The position numbers and the translations under genes were made by a program. The notes under the pieces were generated by a model that was given only the letters and a program-made list of their open reading frames with translations, made no database searches and was not told the origin of the DNA. Of a stretch of DNA of 64,000 nucleotides, positions 46,067 through 54,277 are shown one piece after another. Position 1 is the first letter of the stretch. Each line of letters opens with the position of its first letter. This DNA is from Deltaproteobacteria bacterium (lineage in GTDB: Bacteria; Myxococcota_A; Polyangia; JAAYKL01): the NCBI GenBank assembly GCA_016936575.1, contig JAFGXQ010000128.1, positions 1 to 64,000 on the forward strand. The letters run 5' to 3'.

Positions 46067-47707
46067 CTACCCCATCATCGCAGCAACATCGTCTTTCACT
46101 GTTCCTGTCGGCTGGATATTAAAGTTCTCGACCAGCACCTTGGCCACATTCGGAGACAGAAATGCGGGCAACGTGGGCCCCAATCGAATTCCTTTCACAC
46201 CGAGATACAGCAATGCCAACAATACGGTCACCGCCTTCTGCTCATACCAGGCAATGTCGAACTCGATAGGCAAATCGTTGATGTCTTCCAGCCCGAACAC
46301 TTCTTTCAGTTTAAGCGCCACCACTGCCAGCGAGTAGCTGTCATTGCACTGTCCGGCATCCAGAATTCTCGGAATGCCGCCGATTTCTCCCAACGGAAGT
46401 TTGTTGTACCGGAACTTGGCGCATCCCGCTGTCAGAATAATGGTATTCTCCGGTAACGCATTGGCCACATCGGTAAAATACTCGCGCTCGTTCTGACGAC
46501 CATCACATCCGGCCATCACCACAAATTTTTTCACGGCACCGCTTTTCACCGCGGCTACCACCTTATCTGCCAGAGCCAACACCTGCGCATGGGCAAAACC
46601 GCCCACCAAAGTACCGTCCTCCAACGACTGCGGAGGCGCACACTGTTTCGCTTTGGCAATAACCGCTGAAAAATCTTTCTGCCCAAGTGCATTTCGCTCC
46701 GAAATATGGGTCAATCCTGCAAAGCCCGCCACACCGGTTGTGTAGACGCGTTCCTTGTAGCTAGACGACGGAGGTACCAGACAATTCGTGGTCATCAGCA
46801 CCGGCCCCTGAAACGCTTCGAAATCCTTTTTCTGGTCATACCAGGCGCCGCCGTAGTTTCCCGCAAAATGAGGGTATTTCTTAAACGCCGGGTAATAATG
46901 GGCCGGCAACATCTCCCCATGGGTGTACACATCAATACCGGTATCTTTTGTTTGGCTCAGTAAATCGGCCAAATCCTTCAAGTCGTGACCTGAAATCAAA
47001 ATCCCGGGATTATTCCTCACCCCCAAAGAGACCTCCGTAATTTCCGGATTGCCGTAGGCGGAGGTATTGGCTTCATCCAGCAGCGCCATTGTAGTCACGG
47101 CAACCTCCCCGGCTTTCAATACCAGACCGACCATTTCGTCCTGCGACAACTCCTGCGTGGTCGACGCCATCGCGTCCGCCATAAATGAATAAATCGAATC
47201 GTCCGTTTTTCCCAGTGCCGCCGCGTGACTGGCGTATGCGGCGATGCCTTTTACGCCATAAATGAGCAACTCTCGCAGTGACCGAACGTCCTCGTCCTTC
47301 TGACTCAGTACCCCCACACTGGCCCCCTTAGTTTCATAGGTATCTGCGCCGCCCGACCACGTCGCACTGTCATGAGTGATGCCCGACACATCGATTCCTG
47401 CCGATTCCAACGCGGACTTCAATTCATCTCGTTTCACCAGAACCGCACTCACCCATTCCCGAATCGCAGCCGCATCAAAGTTCACATTGGTTACCGTAAC
47501 AAACAACGCGTCTTGAATCAGTGTCGCCGCGTCGCCCGAGTTCACATTGTGCTGACGAGCCCTCTGCACATACAGACTCAACCCTTTCACTGCATGTACC
47601 AGCATATCCTGCAGATTCGCGGTGTCATCGCTCTTTCCGCACACACCCTTCTTGGTGCAGCCCACATTTTTAAGTGCTTCCTGACACTGATAACAAAACA
47701 TACTCAT
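46067..47707 (-). CDS. hcp: Hybrid cluster protein / hydroxylamine reductase, class I
   Basis: 546 residues from the ATG at 47707 (AGGTGA upstream; a GTG at 47716 is less likely). N-terminal Cys5-x2-Cys8-x8-Cys17-x5-Cys23 is the class I pattern found in anaerobes such as Desulfovibrio, unlike the enterobacterial class II. The hybrid 4Fe-2S-2O cluster ligands are recognisable (GHDLKDL with His and the GVRNNPG region, [33 protein letters not shown]). The enzyme reduces hydroxylamine or nitric oxide and protects against nitrosative stress. It is followed by the ferredoxin gene and preceded by a TTGACA promoter with two palindromes and an Rrf2 regulator gene. Confidence 0.95.
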   Translation of the reverse strand: MSMFCYQCQEALKNVGCTKKGVCGKSDDTANLQDMLVHAVKGLSLYVQRARQHNVNSGDAATLIQDALFVTVTNVNFDAAAIREWVSAVLVKRDELKSALESAGIDVSGITHDSATWSGGADTYETKGASVGVLSQKDEDVRSLRELLIYGVKGIAAYASHAAALGKTDDSIYSFMADAMASTTQELSQDEMVGLVLKAGEVAVTTMALLDEANTSAYGNPEITEVSLGVRNNPGILISGHDLKDLADLLSQTKDTGIDVYTHGEMLPAHYYPAFKKYPHFAGNYGGAWYDQKKDFEAFQGPVLMTTNCLVPPSSSYKERVYTTGVAGFAGLTHISERNALGQKDFSAVIAKAKQCAPPQSLEDGTLVGGFAHAQVLALADKVVAAVKSGAVKKFVVMAGCDGRQNEREYFTDVANALPENTIILTAGCAKFRYNKLPLGEIGGIPRILDAGQCNDSYSLAVVALKLKEVFGLEDINDLPIEFDIAWYEQKAVTVLLALLYLGVKGIRLGPTLPAFLSPNVAKVLVENFNIQPTGTVKDDVAAMMG

Positions 47708-47755
47708 TGAATTCACCTGGTCCTTTCGTGGCCGTAGTTATTGGCCAAATAAATT

Positions 47756-47797
47756 GGTATTCAAATACCTGTTTACCAGTAAAACATTACTTGTCAA
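47756..47797 (-). promoter_or_regulatory. hcp promoter with two adjacent palindromes
   Basis: On the minus strand a perfect -35 TTGACA (47797-47792) is followed after 16 bases by TAAACA, a poor -10. Two palindromes overlap the region: TTTAC-CA-GTAAA (47772-47783), covering the -10 and part of the spacer, and GGTATT-CA-AATACC (47756-47769) just downstream, centres 15 bp apart. This is the layout of a repressor-controlled promoter; the adjacent Rrf2 protein is the obvious candidate. Confidence 0.5.
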
Positions 47798-47866
47798 TAA
47801 TATTTTTTTCGAATTTTTTTTCCCGGCCTGTCCGCGGCACGTTCACCGCGAAAGGGGAGATGACGT

Positions 47867-48277
47867 TTATCGATTGATTACATCGGCAAGCGTTACCGAT
47901 GAAAAATGATCAGTCACCCGATGCTGCACTTCGTCAACCAGATTCCCGAACACGCAGTGGGCCACACCGCAATGCTTGGTTCCCAGAATGCAGGCATCTT
48001 CTTTGGTGACGATGCCATCAATTGCTTCGTACACGTCGCGCAGGGTAATTTCTTTGGGCGACTTGGCCAACACAAACCCTCCTTTGGGACCGCGCACAGA
48101 CTTAACCAATCCAGCGCGGGTCAACCGCTGAAGTACTTTACTCAGATGATTGGCCGACACGTCAAACGCATCTGCCGCTTCAGCCGTGGCAATGGGGCGT
48201 TGAGATTCAAATTGTTCGGCCATATACGCCAAAGCGTGTATGCCCAAGTTGGCGGCATCAGATATTTTTAAAAACAA
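47867..48277 (-). CDS. Rrf2-family iron-sulphur transcriptional regulator
   Basis: 136 residues from the TTG at 48277, chosen because AAGGAGG lies five bases upstream; a longer frame without ribosome site exists. The winged helix has the Rrf2 pattern (ISDAANLGIHAL…, NHLSKVLQRLTRAGLVKSVRG). Cys96, Cys103 and Cys108 match the three-Cys pattern used by NsrR/IscR-type proteins for a 2Fe-2S or 4Fe-4S cluster. With hcp directly downstream on the same strand, an NsrR-like NO-responsive repressor is the best reading, not proven. Confidence 0.9.
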   Translation of the reverse strand: MFLKISDAANLGIHALAYMAEQFESQRPIATAEAADAFDVSANHLSKVLQRLTRAGLVKSVRGPKGGFVLAKSPKEITLRDVYEAIDGIVTKEDACILGTKHCGVAHCVFGNLVDEVQHRVTDHFSSVTLADVINR

Positions 48278-48348
48278 GGGACCCTCCTTAAAACAGGCAT
48301 AACAGTACCACAAAGACCACTAATAAAAATAGAATATTATGAAAAAAA

Positions 48349-48358
48349 GAAACGTTTC
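48349..48358. promoter_or_regulatory. GAAACGTTTC palindrome upstream of the Rrf2 gene
   Basis: Perfect 10-base palindrome in the 221-base divergent gap between the Rrf2 regulator and thioredoxin. Possible operator; no similarity to the hcp palindromes, so autoregulation by the same protein is not supported by sequence. Confidence 0.25.
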
Positions 48359-48498
48359 ATGCTTCAGCGTCAGAAAGATACCGAACAGCGAAATCAATAC
48401 CTGTAATTATTTTTGACACCTCACCGCAAGCACGGGGCTCCTCTTGGCAGAAACCAACACAATATGCCGCAACCCGGCAAGTGATAAAGGAGATTGCC

Positions 48499-48828
48499 AT
48501 GAGTAATGTGAAACATGTGACCGATTCTGAATTTGAAAGCCAGGTAACAAATAGTGATGTTCCGGTGCTTGTTGATTTCTGGGCCCCCTGGTGTGCACCT
48601 TGCCGCATGGTGGGACCGGTGCTGGAACAAATCGCTCAGGAATACGACGGCCGTGCCAAGGTAGTCAAAGTGAATGTGGATGAAGAACAAATGGTGGCGG
48701 GCTCTCTCGGCGTACGCTCTATTCCGACCATCGCGCTTTTTCAGGGGGGGAAAGTAAAAGATACGATTATCGGCGCGCGCCCCAAAGAAGATTTTAAAGA
48801 CCTCCTCGACCGTCATATCCTCAACTGA
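48499..48828 (+). CDS. Thioredoxin with WCAPC active site
   Basis: 109 residues; reduces protein disulphides in the cytoplasm. The active site is Trp-Cys32-Ala-Pro-Cys35 instead of the usual WCGPC; an Ala at this position is known in some bacterial thioredoxins and shifts redox potential modestly. The cis-Pro segment SIPTIALF is intact. AAGGAG precedes the ATG at 48499; an in-frame GTG upstream is not preferred. It shares a divergent region with the Rrf2 regulator. No SigR-type promoter was seen upstream. Confidence 0.94.
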   Translation: MSNVKHVTDSEFESQVTNSDVPVLVDFWAPWCAPCRMVGPVLEQIAQEYDGRAKVVKVNVDEEQMVAGSLGVRSIPTIALFQGGKVKDTIIGARPKEDFKDLLDRHILN

Positions 48829-48834
48829 CGTCTG

Positions 48835-49596
48835 CTACTGAAACTGCTGCGTCGATTCTATCAGTTCTCCAGTTTCAAATCCATCCAGGGGTTCTTCAAT
48901 CACCTGACCGTCCATTGCGGTAATCCGAAGCGTGAACGGCCCCTCACCAAATCCGGCCCCATCTGTCAGAGTACCGTCGCTACCGCGTGTCAGCTCGACA
49001 AACTCCGGGTGATTCGCACTCTGCACCTCAACCGATACAATCGGAACCTTCGCATTTCGAACCCACAAACTGGTCCACCACACATTCGCCTCGGTCTGAA
49101 ATTCATAGTACAGGGGCCCCGTATCCGGACACGAGGTGAACTCCCATGTCATATTTCTGGGGTATTCATCCTGATTCAATGCTTCATACACAGACGGGCT
49201 CACGTCAATGTCTCCCGGCTCATTAGTCACTCCATATGTCACCACTCGGGCAACAATGGATTGTCCCTCTCCGGTTTCAATCAGAATACATGCATCACAC
49301 ACGCCGCCACCCAGATTGTAGCTATTACTCACACCGGCCAGATACTCTCCGCCCAACCCGGTAGACTCCCATAACACACCGCGATATCCCCCGCCGGGTG
49401 CGCAGGCATTATGCCATTCGGACTCGGCGAAATCCACAGGCCCTAAATGATACTGACCGCTGTGCACTTCTCCGTATTGTTCCGTCGAAGTCACGGTGGG
49501 GTCGCTGTCGCCAATATCTCCCCCCGGCCCATCATCGCCGCATGCCGACGCCAGCCACCCACACATTACAATCAATAATACGAATCGAGCGTTCAT
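48835..49596 (-). CDS. Expansin-like lipoprotein (double-psi barrel plus CBM63-type domain)
   Basis: 253 residues. The signal peptide ends in LASAC (Cys19), so the protein is lipid-anchored. Residues 40-150 show a six-stranded double-psi barrel pattern as in expansins (GVCDACILIETGEGQSIVARV, then a DVSPSVYEAL segment where expansins have the Asp of HFDLS). The last 100 residues match the expansin D2 carbohydrate-binding domain (NVWWTSLWVRNAKVPIVSVEV, GPFTLRITAMDG). Expansins loosen polysaccharide networks without hydrolysis. Microbial expansins mostly come from plant- or algae-associated bacteria; a lipid-anchored form on this organism suggests contact with plant, algal or peptidoglycan material. 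It converges on thioredoxin with six bases between stops. Confidence 0.8.
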   Translation of the reverse strand: MNARFVLLIVMCGWLASACGDDGPGGDIGDSDPTVTSTEQYGEVHSGQYHLGPVDFAESEWHNACAPGGGYRGVLWESTGLGGEYLAGVSNSYNLGGGVCDACILIETGEGQSIVARVVTYGVTNEPGDIDVSPSVYEALNQDEYPRNMTWEFTSCPDTGPLYYEFQTEANVWWTSLWVRNAKVPIVSVEVQSANHPEFVELTRGSDGTLTDGAGFGEGPFTLRITAMDGQVIEEPLDGFETGELIESTQQFQ

Positions 49597-49712
49597 TTCT
49601 CCCCCCTTTCGGTTTCATTTTCCAGAAACGAAAACTGTAAAGAATGATATATGCAAAAACAATTACACACTAATCCGTTGCTCTCCAAACAAAAACCGAT
49701 CATACTTTTCCA

Positions 49713-49898
49713 ATGACCTTTTCCTGCCCCAACAACCAAGCCGAGAACCAACAATGTTCATTGCTGCGAACGCTATGTGTTCCAGGAAGGCCCGGCTGTA
49801 TTCAGGAAGACAGCGCCACCTTCGCGGAAGACGTTCAAACCAGAATCAAACGAGCCGAAGAAGCCGCGCAACGTCGCTCTCGACAACCCAAACGATAA
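49713..49898 (+). CDS. Small four-Cys protein
   Basis: 61 residues: four cysteines in a C-x9-C-x6-C-x6-C pattern in the first half (CPNNQ…QQC…TLC…PGC), then an amphipathic, Arg/Lys/Glu-rich helix. The Cys spacing suggests a small metal-binding or disulphide knuckle. No clear ribosome site precedes the ATG at 49713, and the gene lies alone between two minus-strand genes. Not recognised as a named family; the residue composition looks coding. Confidence 0.45.
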   Translation: MTFSCPNNQAENQQCSLLRTLCVPGRPGCIQEDSATFAEDVQTRIKRAEEAAQRRSRQPKR

Positions 49899-49924
49899 GC
49901 ACATGTATCCAAAATTGTTTGTAT

Positions 49925-52024
49925 TTAGTTCGATCGCGTCAGCAGCGCCCGGCGAGCCGCCAACCTTTCGGCTTCGACCGCATCCCCCATCGTTCGACAG
50001 ACCCCTTCCAGCGCCGCGATATATTCCAAGTCGTCGGGAACCAGCGTAACCGCCTGCGACAAGGTTGTGCGCGCATCTGAAAGCCTTCCGTGATCGCGAT
50101 ATGCGACACCGAGACTATATAGATATGGTGCCTTGTTGATTGCCGACTGTACCGCTTTTTGAATATACCGAACCCCCAGCTCAAATTGACCATCCACCTG
50201 TATCGCAATGTAGCCCAAATTGTTGAACGCAGCGGCATCCCGCCGAATCGTAACCGCCTTTTTCAAGTGCTGTTTCGCAAGGGCATATTCTTTTTGCGCA
50301 AGATATACAGAAGCCAGGTGAAAATGAGGAAGGAAATCATCATTGTTTTCATTCAGCGCACGTTGGTAAAATTCAATCGCTTTTCCCGGCTTGTGCCAAA
50401 GACGATACAGCGTTCCCACCAGCGTCAGCAGACGAATATGATGAGGCTCAATCTGCACCGCACGAAGGTACATCTTTTCTGCGGCGTCGTAGTCCTCATT
50501 GTTCACATGAAGATTCGCCAGCTCCATAAGAAATCGAACGTTCTTCGGGTCATTTTCCACAAGTTGCGCATACACCTGGAGCGCTTCCGCAATGCGGCCT
50601 TCCTCTGCGAAATTGTTGGCTCGCTGATGTGCATTAAACGCTGCAATCCGTTCCTTCGGATCAGGTAACAGCTCGGTGGTATCTTCAAACGGGCCATCCT
50701 CCGCAACGAAGTAACCCAACGCCTCAAGCCGTTTCGCCATCTCGTCGCTCATGGCAACCTTCCCGGTTTTCACCGACGCCACATCAACTGTCATGTTGCG
50801 TAAACGTTTTGCAATCTGCTTTGCGGACTCGGTTTCCTCACTGTATCGGTTCTCTTTTTCAAACGGATCCGCATCCAGATGGTAGTACTCCGGACCGGGC
50901 GCCTGAATATAAAAATCGTCTTTAGTGCGAAGTCCGTGAAGTTCACTCCAATGAAAACTTCTTGGAATGTATACTTCTGAATAGGTATCCCGATGACTTT
51001 TCTCTTCCCCCCGAATCAGCGGCTGCAACGAACGGCCGTCTATTTCATCGCTTCCTTTCAATGACAACTCAGACAAGATGGTCGGAAAAATATCGACCTG
51101 ACTGACGCGATATGGCACACGCGTGCCGGCGTATTCTCCGGCGGGAAATTTCATCACCATCGGCACATGGGTGGTCGCACGATAAATGAACATACCATGC
51201 GTACTTTCACCATGATCCCCAAACCCCTCCCCGTGGTCGCCCACCAGCACCACCATAGTGTTGTCCCACTTGCCCCGTTTCTTCAACTCATCAAAAAAAT
51301 ACCCCAGCCAATCATCCATATACGCAATTTCACCGTCATATGGATTGCCGTAAGCCGTTTTGTACGGATGGGGCGGATTATAGTCTGCATGAGGATCGTA
51401 ATAATGCAGCCATAAAAAAAACGGCCGGTGATTCAGTTCTGTATTCATCTCCCGAAGCCATTCGGTCGCCAGAAAGCTCACTTCGCTGGCGCGGCGGTCC
51501 ACAGGCAACCGCCCTTTCTGTTTCGGCTTCACAAATCGATCATTATAAAAATGAAACCCCTGCGACAATCCGAACCGATGGTTCAAAATATACGATGCCA
51601 CAAATGCGGTGGAAAGGTACCCCCGAGCGCTGAGCACTTCGGCCAGGGTTTGGTTCTGCTTTGACAATTCATAAATATTGTTGTCACGTACACCATGACG
51701 AAACGGATACTTGCCGGTATGAATGCTACAGTGGGCCGGGAGCGTCACCGGCTGCGCGGCAAAGGCCTCTTCAAACAGCACACCTTCATCGGCCAACCCG
51801 TCAATGGCCGGCGTTTTTACATGTGAATACCCATAGCATCCCAGATGGTCCGCACGAGTCGTGTCAACGGTAATCAACAAGACATTCGGTGCCATATCGG
51901 AGGACTTCCCGGGCACAGAAGAAGCGGAGGATTGGCGATGCGGCGCGACTTCCTTCGGCCTGTCGCCGCAGGACACGCACAGCAAACTCCCCGCACATGC
52001 AATAATCAGAAATAGTCGCGTCAC
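49925..52024 (-). CDS. Alkaline phosphatase-superfamily (sulfatase-like) lipoprotein with TPR repeats
   Basis: 699 residues. A lipobox (CVSC, Cys19) is followed by a sulfatase-like domain (about 45-430) with metal-binding TVDTTRADHLG (Asp54), GDHGEGFGDHGE, and then TPR repeats (about 455-690; AEKMYLRAVQIEPHHIRLL, KAIEFYQRALNENNDDFLPH). The nucleophile motif is T94-L-P-A-H, with Thr in place of the Cys/Ser that becomes formylglycine and no following Arg, so it is not a standard sulfatase and may be a phosphodiesterase or phosphotransferase. Its start overlaps the upstream TPR gene by 4 bases. It is probably outer-membrane- or periplasm-anchored. Confidence 0.88.
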   Translation of the reverse strand: MTRLFLIIACAGSLLCVSCGDRPKEVAPHRQSSASSVPGKSSDMAPNVLLITVDTTRADHLGCYGYSHVKTPAIDGLADEGVLFEEAFAAQPVTLPAHCSIHTGKYPFRHGVRDNNIYELSKQNQTLAEVLSARGYLSTAFVASYILNHRFGLSQGFHFYNDRFVKPKQKGRLPVDRRASEVSFLATEWLREMNTELNHRPFFLWLHYYDPHADYNPPHPYKTAYGNPYDGEIAYMDDWLGYFFDELKKRGKWDNTMVVLVGDHGEGFGDHGESTHGMFIYRATTHVPMVMKFPAGEYAGTRVPYRVSQVDIFPTILSELSLKGSDEIDGRSLQPLIRGEEKSHRDTYSEVYIPRSFHWSELHGLRTKDDFYIQAPGPEYYHLDADPFEKENRYSEETESAKQIAKRLRNMTVDVASVKTGKVAMSDEMAKRLEALGYFVAEDGPFEDTTELLPDPKERIAAFNAHQRANNFAEEGRIAEALQVYAQLVENDPKNVRFLMELANLHVNNEDYDAAEKMYLRAVQIEPHHIRLLTLVGTLYRLWHKPGKAIEFYQRALNENNDDFLPHFHLASVYLAQKEYALAKQHLKKAVTIRRDAAAFNNLGYIAIQVDGQFELGVRYIQKAVQSAINKAPYLYSLGVAYRDHGRLSDARTTLSQAVTLVPDDLEYIAALEGVCRTMGDAVEAERLAARRALLTRSN

Positions 52025-53121
52025 TCGTCACCTTTTCTGTGTCTTGCGATAAACAATCGCAACTCCGCCGCATGGGGCGCAGACGGAAAAACATCGAGAT
52101 ATGCGGCATACGATGCCGCCGCGTCTGAAAGCGCACCCTCCCGCAAATACACATCCCCTCTTACCCTCGCCAATTTCGCTTTATCGACCGCACCGGCATT
52201 GAAAATACCAGCATCGAGAATTTGAGCCGCAACGTTAAGCTTGCCGTTTTCCAGGTACAGCTTTGCCAGCTCCAGGCGCAGAGACAGCAGTTCCGGATGT
52301 GCGGAAACACCCGCCGCCAGAACCGCCACAATGGCATCGACCTTGCGTACGTATCTAAAAATTCGCGCCAGGTTCAAATACGCTTCCTCGTTGCTATCAT
52401 CCGATTGCACGACGTCTATCAGCATCTGAATAGACCGTTCCACCTCTCCCATTCCCGATAGCGCCATGGCCAAGCCAATGCGACTCGATGCATCACCCTT
52501 CTTTGCAACCTGTTCGGAGAATACCCGTTTCGCCTTCTCAAAATCTCTTTGTTCAAGATACAACGCTCCCAATTCAAGCGCCGAGCGGCTGTTCCGGGCT
52601 GCCGCTTTCCGCAGTCTGGATTCTGCATCTTTCAAATTTGCCAATGTTTCTTTCGCGCTGCCTGGCGCAGTCGCTGCAAACGCCCCAGTCCCGAGCAGCA
52701 CCAGATTTCCTCGCGCCATTTTGTGACGCGCAACCGCTCCGGCTCGAAGACACAGCATGGCAATCACCGGCTTCTCAAATCCATGAAAAAAATTGTCATC
52801 GAGTGTTTCCAGAATACCGCGCACCTGACCGTCCGAATCGATAAACAACACATCAAGCGGAGCATCCTGCGAGGCAACAATCCCCGTATACCGCGCGTTG
52901 GGATACCTCACTAGGACCGCATCAAGCTGCGGTTGCTCCTTCAGCATCGCTGCTGCGAGAGGCCATTGTTCGGGCGTTGTAAGCTCCGCGGTTCTCAGTT
53001 TCACGCTGCCGGACGCGGACACCACGGTGACATTCGGTTCTGCAGATTCACCACTGAACGCTGTCGCGGCGTATAATCCCACGCTGACTAATACCCCGAA
53101 AACTGTTTTCCAATTTTTCAT
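52021..53121 (-). CDS. Exported DUF192-like protein with TPR repeats
   Basis: 366 residues from the ATG at 53121 (a GTG three bases earlier is possible). An N-terminal signal peptide ends near residue 25. Residues 30-150 resemble DUF192 (SQDAPLDVLFIDSDGQVRGI, PVIAMLCLRAGAVARHKMARG), a small secreted domain of unknown function. Residues 155-360 are TPR-like helices, including a bipartite SRIGLAMALSGMGEVERSIQ repeat. Its stop overlaps the start of the sulfatase-like TPR lipoprotein, so the two are likely partners. DUF192 plus TPR is not a combination I can name. Confidence 0.82.
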   Translation of the reverse strand: MKNWKTVFGVLVSVGLYAATAFSGESAEPNVTVVSASGSVKLRTAELTTPEQWPLAAAMLKEQPQLDAVLVRYPNARYTGIVASQDAPLDVLFIDSDGQVRGILETLDDNFFHGFEKPVIAMLCLRAGAVARHKMARGNLVLLGTGAFAATAPGSAKETLANLKDAESRLRKAAARNSRSALELGALYLEQRDFEKAKRVFSEQVAKKGDASSRIGLAMALSGMGEVERSIQMLIDVVQSDDSNEEAYLNLARIFRYVRKVDAIVAVLAAGVSAHPELLSLRLELAKLYLENGKLNVAAQILDAGIFNAGAVDKAKLARVRGDVYLREGALSDAAASYAAYLDVFPSAPHAAELRLFIARHRKGDE

Positions 53122-53182
53122 CACAATGAAAAAACCGACCTTATGAATGCTTGTTTGAGGTTACGTGAGATACGCGCAACGG

Positions 53183-54085
53183 CTAGAACAGGAGTTTAAA
53201 AATTGAAGACATCGCAGATACTCCCGCTTCACTACAACTGCATTTCACAGTATCGCCGTCAATGTCATGATCGTTGTCGTCGCTATCGTCTTCATCATAG
53301 TACCATGAATCGGTATCGCCGGTATCGGTGTCCATATCGCTGTCGCTGTCGCTATCGGCATCGGCATCGCCATCCACATCACCGTCACTGTCCGCATCGG
53401 TATCTGCGTCAGTATCGGCATCCGCATCGGCGTCTACCAGATTAATTTCGACAACTGCATTTTCCGCCGCAAACGACACAAATCCGGTTCCTCCGGTAGC
53501 CACCAGAATAAATCCCGACGACGGATCCTCTGCACCGTCACCGAACAGATCACGACGGAGTTGTTCGGTCACATCAATTCCCTCTTCTCCGAACTGCCCA
53601 TTGACCGCCGGGTCCGCGTTCACAGAGACCGCTCCTTCCTCGTCAATGTAGTAATCCGCCTCATCAATCAGCAAATCTTCCTGGTCATCCGCCATGTCGA
53701 AAAGGTCGATGCTCAGCGAGGTAATGCTGCTGTTATTGATGGCGGCACCGCTTAACCCCAACAATCTGGCGCTGAAGTTGCTGGCGGTCAGATACGTGGG
53801 AAGTTCCACTCCGGACAGGGAAAATTCCAATGCACCCCGCTGGCGACGGATATTAAATGACAACGAATTACTATCGGCAACGGTTGAACTTTCACCAACC
53901 ACACAGGTATTCGCTTCAGCCACATAGGTCGATCCGACAATGGACGCCTGCGTGTCGCTGCTGCTCTGTCTTGCTTCTGTGGCCAGAAAGGAGACAGTTC
54001 CGTATTCCGGCGTGAGAACGACCACTTGGGCCGCAGCCGAACTCCCGATTAACGTTAATACCAAAATAGAAAATAATGTTCTCAT
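53183..54085 (-). CDS. Secreted protein with acidic stalk and Cys-containing C-terminal tail
   Basis: 300 residues from the ATG at 54085 (GGAGAT upstream). The signal peptide ends in SSAAAQ. Residues 21-215 form a beta-rich domain resembling DNRLRE-type/CBM96-like surface modules (V-S-F-A-A-E-N-A-V-V-E-I-N), not assigned with certainty. Residues 218-260 are Asp-Ala/Ser/Thr repeats, followed by a Tyr/Asp stretch and a tail with Cys282 and Cys284 that ends IFKLLF. This tail resembles the end of the gene at 5047. It is probably exported and may be anchored through the tail. Confidence 0.78.
   Translation of the reverse strand: MRTLFSILVLTLIGSSAAAQVVVLTPEYGTVSFLATEARQSSSDTQASIVGSTYVAEANTCVVGESSTVADSNSLSFNIRRQRGALEFSLSGVELPTYLTASNFSARLLGLSGAAINNSSITSLSIDLFDMADDQEDLLIDEADYYIDEEGAVSVNADPAVNGQFGEEGIDVTEQLRRDLFGDGAEDPSSGFILVATGGTGFVSFAAENAVVEINLVDADADADTDADTDADSDGDVDGDADADSDSDSDMDTDTGDTDSWYYDEDDSDDNDHDIDGDTVKCSCSEAGVSAMSSIFKLLF
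53306..53434 (-). repeat. Asp/Ala/Ser/Thr linker-coding repeat tract
   Basis: Low-complexity tract encoding an alternating Asp linker (residues 218-260 of the protein). It is made of short GAY-GCY/ACY/AGY units and shares hexamers with the other Asp/Ser tracts in the window. Confidence 0.7.
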
Positions 54086-54277
54086 AGAAATATCTCCAAT
54101 TATTGATGTGCACACATATTATTACTACGACATCATACAACGTGCATATATTCAACGGTAAAATGATTCAAAACCGGATTCCGCCCGTCGCTCTGCTTCG
54201 ATATACGATTATTAGACCCTATTTTCACTGAATTGCAGGTTATTCCAAGGGCAAACAAAAAATCGCAGCGTACGCAC

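Noticed and set aside
49925-52024. Plain sulfatase
   Set aside because: The C/S-x-P-x-R formylglycine signature is missing; Thr-x-Pro-x-His is present instead.
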